A DNA stretch of 64,000 nucleotides, taken from positions 40,913,298-40,977,297 of the forward strand of contig JAYESD010000010.1 in assembly GCA_036927565.1 (NCBI GenBank), given 5' to 3'. A model generated the notes under the pieces. It was not told the origin of the DNA and made no database searches. It saw only the letters and a list, made by a program, of their open reading frames with translations. Position 1 is the stretch's first letter, and each line of letters opens with the position of its first letter. This document shows, piece after piece, positions 47,235 to 57,100 of this stretch. The position numbers were made by a program, and so were the translations under genes. The DNA comes from Tuctoria greenei. Its lineage: Eukaryota; Streptophyta; Magnoliopsida; Poales; Poaceae.

Positions 47235-49745
47235 TCAGGCAGCTGCCACTTGCGTAGCATGTTCCTCGGCAGCTAGCGTAGTCATAACTTCCCGCACGTT
47301 GTTGTTGGCCAAGCCTGTGAGACATCGGATTGCGTCCACTGGTTTGGAGGGTAGAGGCTGTTTGTACATTGAATCATATTTTTTCAAAGCTTCATCCCCA
47401 ATCTGTTCATGTGTCCCCACAAGCTCTAGTTGGCGGATCAGGCGCTGTGTTGCACGTTGGGCGATAGGGATCGTGGTCTGGAGCTTCGCCTGTCGCACAC
47501 TTCTTCGAGATGGCTCTGCGGAAGCAGAACGGGTGCGCGCAACACGATGTTTGGGAGCCGGTGGCGGAAGAAGGGCGGGTGGGATGGGTTTGAAAAAAGA
47601 TGTCACTTGAACAGTTGGACGCGAAGGACCAGTGGCTGCAATGCTGGGCTGATCCGCCTCGACAAGTTCAGTGTGTGGGTCGTCTCCACTGCCAAAGTTA
47701 ATTTCCTCGCTCGCAGCCGTAACCTGAGTAGTGTGGCCCGTATCCACAGGGCCACGCGGTGGCTCAGTAGGTAGCAATGGGTCGCACCTATTTTCTGAGA
47801 TCGGTTGAGCCATGCCTAAAGCTGCTTCCTCCGCAGAGGTCATGGACCAAGGTGCACTCAGAGGACGCCTGGGCGACATCGCACGCGCATCGATCTCCGC
47901 GGTCCTTGTTGACTGCTCAGCCTCACACACCATTGGGTCACGGTGGAGCTCGACACTAGAGGGAAAAGAGGTTGCAGTGTTGGAGTCGAGGCGCGCCAGA
48001 CCTTCCACAATGGGGTCGATGCCTCCTGGTCGAGGGGTCACCACATGGCCAGCAGCAGGGGGGGCCTGGTGGAGTACAACTCGAGGCAGAACTGCTGGCG
48101 CCACCAGCTTTGGCTCTGTCTTGCCGCTCGTATCTTCATGCATGGACCCCACACGACGACGAGGGGACAGAGAACGGCAGCGTTCCCAGTCCGCGTCTTG
48201 TGGGCGCGGTGGCTGGCGAGCCCGAAAGTGACCCAGCGAGCGCGTCAGGGCGCGACCCCGAGCTTGTAAAGGCAGGGCAGACACAGCCTTCTCCTTTTGT
48301 AACTTTCCTTTCTCGTCGGGGAGAGCCAGAGCATAGTGAGAATGGGCATTGCTGACCCCTGCTGCCGGTGCGCCAAGCGCTGATGCATCACTACCAAGCA
48401 ATTGGGACAGAGCACGGCCCCAGGTGGTCTGACCTTCATTAGGCTGACCACTGCGTCGCTGTGGCGACTGTGAACAAAGCCGACCGGGCTGTTGACGCCA
48501 GCCATGGGAGTTCGTCGGGGAGCTCCGGACATTAATGTGGTCACACCAGTTCCTACTAGATGGGGGACGTCTGCTACCATCGGAGACTTGATCATAGAAA
48601 GAACCCTGCGACGGATTGTAGCAAGGACTAGAGCGCCTATGTGGAGCACCAGAGCCATCAACCATGCCGCGCCTCCAGATAAATCTTTGAAATCTTGGAT
48701 ACTTGGCCCCCATGAAGCTTGAAGAGATCGAAGACATCATGGCGCTAGCTGCTGTTTGGGAGGGGTCATCTTGCACAGGCGAGTAGTCAAAAAGGTGGTC
48801 GAGGTGGATTAGAAGTTCCACCTCATGGCCATCAGGAGGAGATGCCTGCTCACACGCACTTGTAGGGTCATCACGGAGACTCGAGCGACCAACCCTTTCT
48901 AAGAAGAGCGTGATCGACTTGCTTCGAGGAAGAAGGTTCGGGTTGAACATCCAACCAGTGAACCCGAACAGGCCCACGAAAGCATCCTCTGTTGAGGGGG
49001 GATCCATGTTATCAAATAGAAAAACGTCACCGAGAACTTGACGGACGCCCTCTGAGCACCAAGCATGAGTGGGCAGATTCTCGATGTAGATCTTCACTTT
49101 GTACAACCAGGACACTGGCCTTGCTATCGACGACAGGCTCCATGGTTGCACCTCTAAACACGCGCCAGCAACATATACACTACTTGTATGAACTGCCTAG
49201 TCCCTATGCTCCACGTAGTGAAATTTCGCCAGGAGGTGTCCGCCCGCAGACGAGAGACAGAGACGAAGCTCCGAGGAACATGCAGTTGTTGGTGAAGGGA
49301 AACACTCAACTCCACCGATACGGGGTGACGCAGATGGGGGCCGGAAATAAGCACTGCCTTGTGACAAAGTTGGTGATGCTCCGAAGCCATCATCCCTCCG
49401 GCCACCACTATCGAGTGACCAGACCGCAGCCTTCAGACCGGGTTCCCAAGGTTGGAGTTGTCTATCCTCGACATGTCGTACGACCAGCGAGACCGCGGAG
49501 CCGCCTTTGGCATGGAGCTAGCCGGAGGAGGCGGGAAGACCAACCTACTGTGGATGTCCGGCTTAGTGAGAAGCAGCCGAGGGTGCACAGATCGCTTGCC
49601 ATCAGGATTTGGGGGGGCAGGACAGCGTCGGGCGAAGTGACCGCTTTTAAGACACGAAAAGCACCGAGGGGGGTCCCGACACTTGGCCACCCTGTGATCG
49701 GTGGACAAACAACGGAAGCACCTCCCTCTAAAAGCGAGCTTTAAC
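47235..49745 (-). pseudogene. LINE ORF1, main part
   Basis: RNA-binding protein of the LINE particle. Read on the - strand: two CCHC-type knuckles, CFRCLSTDHRVAKC and CFSCLKSGHFARRC (49710-49630), then a frameshift and at least one stop (near 49410 and 49200), then an open frame of 638 codons (49151-47235) with the IYIENLPTHAW ... VRQVLGDV ... GFTGWMF stretch typical of plant L1 ORF1 (DUF4283-like region, from memory) and a long Pro/Ser-rich tail. The N-terminal part lies beyond the chromovirus at 61760-62431. Confidence 0.8.
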
Positions 49746-49750
49746 TCCGG
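49746..49750 (+). repeat. Target duplication TCCGG, left copy
   Basis: Identical to 61755-61759, flanking the young chromovirus. Confidence 0.95.
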
Positions 49751-52700
49751 TGTAACACCCATATTTCATGTTCAAAAATTTGCCCAAACCTTGATCGTTG
49801 TAGCATGCATTTTCTTGTGAGTTTTTGGAGTTTAATCGAGTAGCAAACCGTTCAGTTTGAATTTGAATTCAGAAATCAAAGGAAATGAATGGGAAAAGAA
49901 AAAGAAAAAGAATAAAACCCCCCCTGTTGGGCCGATTTCTCCCCCTGGCCCAATTCCCCTCCCCTCTCCCGCCGGCCCAGCCGAACCCTCCCCTCTCTCC
50001 CTCTCTCTGCCGGGCGGGGCCCGCATGTCGGCGCCGTCCCCCACCTCTCTTCCTTCCCGCGCCGCGCATGAAACCGCTACCCCGCGCCCACTTCGCGCGC
50101 CCCTCTTCAACCACCTCGCCCACGACGAAAACCGCCCGGGGGAACCCCTCTTCGCACGCGCCTACAACCACCGCCCCCCTGCTCCTTAAAACCTCGCCGT
50201 CTCCCTCATTTTCCCCTTCCCCGCGCCATAACCCTAGCCTCGCCGTCCCCAGGTCTGACTCGCGCGTTCCCGGCTAACCGACGGTTGCAACACCTCGTCT
50301 ACCCCGCTAACCTCGTCGCCGTGTCACCAGGAACACGCCAGGCAAGTCTGCGTGGGGAGATCGCCGGAGGATCGCCGGATCCGACGTGCACCGACGCCAA
50401 CCACCGCCCCTCTCGCCGCCGATCCCTCTCCGGCCAACTTCGGACCTCGCAACCCCCCTAGGTATGCTCCTCACCCTCTCCTCTTCCGTTCTGTGTACTT
50501 GGCGCTTAGAACCGGTGGCGTTTTCGCCGTTTTGGCCGTCTCCGGCGAGCTCGCCGCCGCGGGCGCCCAGCGCCGCCGCGCCGGCCGTCGCCGACGTCGC
50601 CGGGGGCGACGTGGCCCAATCTGGGCCATCGGTTTCACCCCTACGGCCACGATTAAAACCCCATACCGTTTCGGCATAATAAAATCCGGGCCGTTCGCTT
50701 CGGATCCAACGGCCCACATTCAAATCCCCTTTTCCCGCCTCTGCATTTACACCCAGGCCCCTGGAAACTTCGCTGCTACCCCCTGGACTTCTCCAGAATT
50801 GAAGTCTAGCCCCCAGAATTCGCAGACTAGCCCCTGGAACCCTAAAAATTGGTTTTAACCATTTAATTAAGCATTCTAACCCCTGTAATTTGGTAGAATA
50901 GTATATTTAGGCCCTGTTCAGTGTAGAAAACTATTTAATTAGCCCCTGGACTTTTATTTAATTACTGAATAGGGTTTTTAATTGTATTTTGAGGTGTAGA
51001 AATTAGATAAAAATGATAAATAAGTGTAGGAATGCTATAAAAATTGGTTCTAAATTATTTGGTGCTGTGAATTAATTGTAGTGTTCAGATAAAATATATT
51101 TGGTCCCTGGATTAATTATTATAAATGATTTAAAATACATTTTTGCTATAGAAAATTCAATAAAATTGGTTTTAGGCTATAATAAAATCCCAAAATTCTT
51201 GGAAAAATATAAAATGCATACTTTGACCATGATAAATGATAAATACCTCGTAGGGACGCATTAGAGTAGAATTTTGTGCCTATGTGTATGTGTGTATGCA
51301 TTGTTTTGCGTGCCTTTACTTATTTAGCTTTATTCTATTCTTGCCATTGCTTGGGCATATATTTAGAGTCGTTCTACGACCCTAATCTCAACTTCCAAGA
51401 CCAAGACTTCGTCAATTCTCAAGTCTCCAACGAAGGCAAGTGCCCTTGACCATCTTGTACCTATTTTAGGGAATTAGCTAGTTGCATGCTAATTAATTTG
51501 ATGTCCTACTTCATGTTTACATGCCCTGTTCCTTACCATTCCTTGTTACCTGAAATGGGGTGGGAAGTAGATAGGCTTTATTTATGCTTAGCCATGCTTA
51601 GATGTTGGGATTGGGATTACATACCAATGTTATATGCTAAACTTTATGATTACTTTAAATTGGTGATGAATTTACATAATGTTAGTGGATAGGAATCTGG
51701 TGGTTGGTTAGTTTTGGTATGGTGCATTGTGCACGAGACCCGGGACTGGGGTTTGTTACCACCGGATTCTAAGGACCGGTTTATGGAGGAAGCCACTAAG
51801 CTGTATAGTACCACCACGAGACTGAGATGGGGCAGCTTGGTCAATTAATTAGGTTTCTCCCGATGAACTGCTAGTGGTTGGATGGTGCGGGGAATGAGGC
51901 GGGTGATCTGCTCTTGGAACCGCAAGGCTCAAGAGGGGGCTCTGAGGCGGAGGGTTACTCCGAGAATCCTCAGTGGTGGAAACCTTAGAGGGCTAGCACT
52001 AATCGGGAGTACCTTTGTAAAGACCATGTTGTGATCTCCTGGCCTCACACCAAAGGAAGTGTGTAATGTGGTTAGCTACCACGGGCAATCAGGGAGGTTC
52101 ACTTAGTCCACCTGGCAACAGGGGATGAAATCACTGCTTGTGGGTAAAGGGTACACTCTCTGCAGAGATTTGGTAAAACTGTCATGACAGCCGTGCTCAC
52201 GGACAAGAGCGGCTTGGGGCCAGTTCATAATTAGTCTATGGTTGGGAAATGATGGTTCATTATGGTTCAAGTACTTTCATTATCATTAATCATGTGTTGA
52301 TTATTTATTGAATTTTAATATTGATAATTGAAAGCTAAGGATAGGTTCTAAGCATAGTGCTAAGCCATATTTGGCCTTTTCTTGCTCTAGCCAATCATGT
52401 CATTCTCTTCCCGCACTTGCTGAGTACTCTATGTACTCAAGCGTTTAATTCTCCTTTAGAGTATGGAGAAGAAGAAGCTGCACCGGAGGACTTCTACGTC
52501 AACCCGGAGGACTTGGTCTAGGCTGGCGACCTCACGCGCAACGGCTGCCTGTGGAGACGAAGCCCGCTTATCTATCTTGCTTTCTGTAGTGTTGAACTGT
52601 TTAGTGTTGTAAATATTTGTGGAGTGTATTTGTAGACCTTCGGGTCGTTCTGTAAGACTATTTATGTATTTCGAACATGGCAATGTAATGGTATTTCACT

Positions 52701-52783
52701 TTCGTCAACGCATGTACGATTCAACTGATCCTGGCGTACATGTGGTTAGCGTCTGTTCATCTTTACGATGACCGGGCGTGACA
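49751..52783 (+). repeat. 5' LTR of young chromovirus
   Basis: Starts TGTAACACCC, ends GGGCGTGACA. A GC-rich zone (about 49910-50720) is followed by an AT-rich zone, like a plant promoter plus first exon followed by an intron. A possible splice donor, CTAG|GTATG, lies at 50460-50465. Small open frames inside are identical in both LTRs because the LTRs are; none resembles a known protein. Confidence 0.96.
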
Positions 52784-52786
52784 AAG

Positions 52787-52798
52787 TGGTATCAGAGC
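52787..52798 (+). promoter_or_regulatory. Primer binding site (initiator tRNA-Met)
   Basis: tggtatcagagc, a perfect 12-base match to the plant tRNA-iMet primer site, three bases after the LTR. Confidence 0.95.
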
Positions 52799-52978
52799 CG
52801 TGTTGCCCGTAGGACGCAAGCCTAGTTAGAAATGGCCGAAAATTAAGGACTATACTATTTTCATATGAAATAGTATTTCCAAAACTTTGTGCTCTTTATC
52901 TCAACCCTTGTGCTTCTTACCTTGCTTTGCTTATTGTTTTATTCTAACTTGATTTATTAAATATTAATCTCACTCTCA

Positions 52979-52997
52979 TCTTTTCAAATGTTTGTAG
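52979..52997 (+). promoter_or_regulatory. Likely splice acceptor at start of H3-tail ORF
   Basis: A pyrimidine-rich stretch (tctcactctcatctttt) and TTTGTAG end exactly at the ATG of the ORF; a ttctaac branch-point-like sequence lies about 45 bp upstream. The AG|ATG layout is repeated at gag. Inference from motif only. Confidence 0.5.
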
Positions 52998-53765
52998 ATG
53001 GCGCGGACCAAGCAGACGGCCCGTAAGTCGACTGGAGGTCGTGTCCCTCAGCACGCCCTAGCCAGTCGCTCCGCACCTTACACACCCCGGAGGGAGACGA
53101 CTCTGCTCTCCAACGGGAGTGCTGCTTCGAGGATGCGCGTCCGTCTTCGTTCTCTTCTTCGAGCTGCGGGGTACCGTGAGTACCGTGTCCGCTTAGTCTA
53201 CCACACCACTAGGGTCTTTGCACCCTATACTGGTGAGCTGGAGTGGACTTCTCAGCTGGCCGTCTACTATGACTCGGAGTTGCTGCACTCGCACTTCTCT
53301 CCGGCCTGGAGGAGCTCCCAGCGTGCAGCTGAGGAGGACGCCACGTGGGAGGCGACCACCTACTGGAGCCACGCCCACAGGTTCCTTCTTGGGTGCACGG
53401 AGCACGCGTACACCCCTCAGCGCCCTAGTGGCACAGCCGCCTTCACTGGACGTGACGTCGAGGGGCGCTTGACTCACCCCCAGTGCGAGAGGCTGGTGGA
53501 CGACGTTGTGGAGTTGTCTTCGCGACTCCAGCGTTGTCAGCAGGAGCTGCAGGACAGCAGGGACCTGGTCGACCGCTACGAGCGACTTCGCCGACGCTAC
53601 ACGAGGATCACTGGAGTTGATCCTAACTCTCCGCAGTACGCTTCAGACGTGGAGCCTTGGGACCCGAACTCTCCGGATCGCCGCATGAACTCCCCCGAGG
53701 ACTCAAGAGAAGACACAGAAGAAGAAGACCCGGAGATGGAGGTTGAGGAGGACTCCGACGAGTAG
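52998..53765 (+). CDS. Extra ORF with histone H3 N-terminal tail (H3 mimic)
   Basis: 255 codons. Residues 1-14 are MARTKQTARKSTGG, identical to histone H3 (H3 residues 1-13 after Met removal: R2, T3, K4, R8, K9, S10, T11 all kept). H3 K14 is Arg here; P16, L20 and A21 still match, then similarity ends. There is no histone fold. Residues 45-135 form an unrecognised domain with alternating strand-like and helical stretches (EYRVRLVYH, LAVYYDSELL, SSQRAAEEDATWEA); 163-203 look like a coiled coil; 207-255 are SP-rich (DPNSP twice) ending in an acidic tail of Glu/Asp. The ORF is free of stops and lies between primer site and gag. It may bind or decoy proteins that read or modify the H3 tail; that is inference. 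Start chosen because the H3 tail begins at this ATG. Confidence 0.9.
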   Translation: MARTKQTARKSTGGRVPQHALASRSAPYTPRRETTLLSNGSAASRMRVRLRSLLRAAGYREYRVRLVYHTTRVFAPYTGELEWTSQLAVYYDSELLHSHFSPAWRSSQRAAEEDATWEATTYWSHAHRFLLGCTEHAYTPQRPSGTAAFTGRDVEGRLTHPQCERLVDDVVELSSRLQRCQQELQDSRDLVDRYERLRRRYTRITGVDPNSPQYASDVEPWDPNSPDRRMNSPEDSREDTEEEDPEMEVEEDSDE

Positions 53766-53918
53766 GAGTGGACTCGTTTCCCCGCTGGACGACTCAGGAC
53801 AGTTATCCTTAGCTTGTAGGAGCGTGTAGCTACGCCCTCCCTAGTCTTGAGTTGTACCCTTTTATGTTGTCATGCTAGTAGTTTGCTCTATGTTGTGTGT
53901 GTTGGGTGCGACATGAGT

Positions 53919-53946
53919 TGTGGAATGCTTCGGCATCCTGTCCACA
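53919..53946 (+). ncRNA. RNA hairpin 1 (UUCG loop)
   Basis: Outer stem UGUGGA/UCCACA, inner stem AUGC/GCAU capped by UUCG, with a four-base bulge (CCUG) on the 3' side. First of two tandem copies 64 bp apart. Confidence 0.55.
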
Positions 53947-53982
53947 TCCATGTCTTTAGTCGTGTTTATGTGTCGTGTGAGT

Positions 53983-54010
53983 GGTGGAATGCTTAGGCAT
54001 CTTGTCCACC
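53983..54010 (+). ncRNA. RNA hairpin 2 (UUAG loop)
   Basis: Same fold as hairpin 1: GGUGGA/UCCACC and AUGC/GCAU, loop UUAG, bulge CUUG. The outermost pair changed from U-A to G-C on both sides, a compensatory change; other differences fall in loop and bulge. Confidence 0.55.
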
Positions 54011-54125
54011 TCCACACTAGTTGATTAATGAACTTGCTTTATGTCTATTACCCTTGATGCATATAGTTGGGACCGTGTTACCCTAGCATATCCTTTCTCA
54101 TCTCATCTATTATTCTAAAACCTCA

Positions 54126-54144
54126 ATGAACTTCTCTATCACAG
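54126..54144 (+). promoter_or_regulatory. Likely splice acceptor at start of gag
   Basis: Pyrimidine-rich sequence (cttctctatcacag) ends exactly at the gag ATG; ttctaaaac about 30 bp upstream could be a branch point. Same layout as at 52997. Confidence 0.5.
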
Positions 54145-57100
54145 ATGGCTGGACGAGGAAGAGGTAGAGGCCGTGGTCGTGGTAACCCACCCCTGGATGA
54201 AGGACTTGGAGGTGTCCCTGGATGGAATGCTAGGGGTGCTCGAGGAGCCCCAGCCTCTCAACAAATGCAACAGATGATGGCTCTACAAACCCAGTTGCTT
54301 AACAACCTCACCCAAATTGTCACCAACCTGCAACAAGCCCCACCCCCACCACCACCAAACTACAACCTTCCGCCACCACCACCTTTTCCACCTAGGTCCT
54401 TCCTTAGGGACTTCCTGAACACCCATCCACCCACTTTTGCCACCGTTACCGAACCTATGGACGCCGATGATTGGCTCCGTACCATTGATAGCAAGCTGAG
54501 GCTCATCCACTGTGAAGGGAGAGAGAAAGTGCTACTAGCCTCCCATCAACTTCAAGGACCAGCAGCTGACTGGTGGACCGCCTTCACCGAAGCCCACCGG
54601 GACCCGGAAAATATTACATGGGAAGAATTCCGTACCAACTTCCGCAATCACTTCGTACCTGAAGGAGAAATACAAGCCAGGCGTGAAGAATTCCTGACGC
54701 TAAAGCAAGGCCGCATGACTGTGAGGGCCTACCTGAATGCCTTCACCCAGCTATCCCGCTATGCCCCAACAGATGTGGATACCGACGCCAAGAAACAATT
54801 CCGCTTCAAGAATGGGCTGGACAAAGAGTTGAAGTTCGCCATGTCTTCCAGCGACTACGGCGACTTCCAGAAGTTAGTGGACAAAGCTTTTGAAGTGGAA
54901 AGGACTAAGAAGGAACTGGAAGATGACGAAAGAAAGAGGAAGTTGACTTTAGCAGCACATGCCTCCAGCAGCAATGTACGCCCCCGTCTCAACCCTCCGC
55001 CTACAACTCATATGGCTCGTCCCATGAATTACTCGGGACAAAGGTACCCCAACTCCAACTACAGGCCACCCACCCCTTACAACCAGCCAATGCGCCAGCA
55101 GCAGCAGCAGCAGCCACCACGCCAGCCAATGCAACCCCCACGCCAGCAGATGCAGCCACCTCGCCCTTCAGCCCCAGCTAACCGTCCAAGTGGCCAACCC
55201 CCAAGAAACCAGTTAGGAGGCAACAAGGGCCCGAATAATGCTGCAGGAGTACAATGCTACAAGTGCGGAGAATGGGGACACTATGCCAGCAGTTGTCCAA
55301 AGAAGCAGCAAAACCCAACTGGCCGTGTCAACCATGTGACTCTGGAGCAAGCACAGGAAGCACCTGATGTGGTGATCGGTACGTTCTCTGTCAACTCCCA
55401 CCCTGCCACCATATTGTTTGATTCGGGTGCTACACATTCATTCATATCCAAGGATTTCATAAAGAAGCATGACATGGTAGTTACATTCTTGAATGGGCCA
55501 TTATTGATAAACTCTCCTGGAGGAGAGATGGTGGCAAGGCATTTATGCCGAAAAGTGAGTATAAACATAAGGGGGGTAGTCTTTTGGGCCAACCTAATAG
55601 TGTTGGACTCACAAGGATTAGATATCATTCTGGGAATGGACTGGTTGACAAAGAATCAAGGAGTAATTCATTGTGCAACTAGAACAGTCTACTTAACACA
55701 CCCGGATGGCACCACAGTGGAATTCAAGCCAGATCAGACACAAGAAGCAATAGTGCAACTCAACCATCTTGAGAGTACTAAAGACATCAGGGTTGTGAAA
55801 GAATTTCCGGATGTATTCCCAGATGACTTACCAGGTATGCCCCCTGATCGAGAGATTGAATTTATCATTGAATTAGTACCTGGAACGGCCCCAATATATA
55901 AGAGGCCATATAGAATGGATGCTAAACAACTAGCTGAACTAAAGGATCATATTGAGGAGTTATTAGCAAAAGGATATATTCGTCCTAGCTCATCACCTTG
56001 GGGAGCACCAGTTATATTTGTACCTAAGAAGGATGGAACTCAAAGGTTGTGTGTGGACTACCGTGCTTTAAATGAGGTGACAATCAAGAATAAATATCCA
56101 CTACCAAGGATTGAAGATTTATTTGATCAGTTAAGAGGAGCATGTGTGTTTTCCAAGATTGATCTTCGTTCGGGCTACCATCAACTCAAGATTAGACCGT
56201 CGGATATTCCCAAGACGGCATTTGTCTCTCGGTATGGGTTATATGAATATACCGTTATGTCGTTCGGACTGACCAATGCTCCGGCGTATTTTATGTATCT
56301 TATGAACAAGGTTTTCATGGAATACTTGGACAAGTTCGTAGTGGTATTCATCGATGACATACTTATCTACTCCAAAACTGAAGAAGAGCATGAGGAGCAC
56401 CTCAGGATGGCCTTACAGAAGCTTCGCCAACATCAACTGTATGCCAAACTTAGTAAGTGTGAGTTTTGGCTAAAGGAGGTATCATTTTTGGGACATGTCA
56501 TATCCGAAGGAGGTATAGCAGTGGATCCAGGCAAAGTGGCCGATGTCCTTAAGTGGGAAACACCTGAGAGTGTACATGACATACGAAGATTCTTAGGTAT
56601 GGCTGGTTATTATCGTCGATTCATCGAGGGATTTTCAAAGATCTCTCGACCACTAACCAAGTTGCTTGAGAAAGGAGTTGCTTTCAAGTGGACCCCCGAA
56701 TGTGAGGTAAGCTTCGCCGAATTGAAGAAGAGGTTAACCAGTGCACCGGTATTGGTGATGCCCGATATGCAAAAGGAGTTTGTGGTCTATTGTGACGCAT
56801 CTGGTCATGGTTTAGGATGTGTCTTAATGCAAGGAGGACATGTTGTGGCCTACGCTTCAAGACAGCTTCGGAAACATGAGAGGAACTATCCAACACATGA
56901 CTTAGAATTGGCAGCTGTTGTTCATGCTTTGAAGATATGGAGACATTACTTAATGGGAAAAAGGACGGAGATATATACAGATCACAAGAGCTTGAAGTAC
57001 ATATTTACACAGCCGGATCTTAACCTCAGGCAACGTCGCTGGTTGGAACTAATCAATGATTTTGATGTGGGAATCAACTACCATCCAGGCAAGGCTAATG

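Larger units (their letters stand above)
53766..54144 (+). other. Spacer between H3-tail ORF and gag, with twin hairpins
   Basis: Non-coding, rich in TGTTGTG-like sequence. It holds two copies of a ~64 bp repeat (hairpins listed separately) and ends in a pyrimidine-rich AG directly before gag. It could act as a 3' UTR for the first ORF and as a leader or intron end for gag. Confidence 0.7.

Noticed and set aside
47812..48355. Open frames on the + strand opposite LINE ORF1 (up to 139 codons)
   Set aside because: Antisense shadows of a GC-rich ORF1 with no domain resemblance.
49857..50858. GC-rich open frames inside the LTRs (110-201 codons, also at 58827-59829)
   Set aside because: They overlap in several frames on both strands, are Pro/Arg/Ala-rich by composition, and are identical in both LTRs only because the LTRs are. 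More likely an untranslated exon.
52998..53765. A processed histone H3 pseudogene
   Set aside because: Only the first 13-14 residues match; the histone fold is absent and the rest is a different open frame, so this is not a broken H3 gene.
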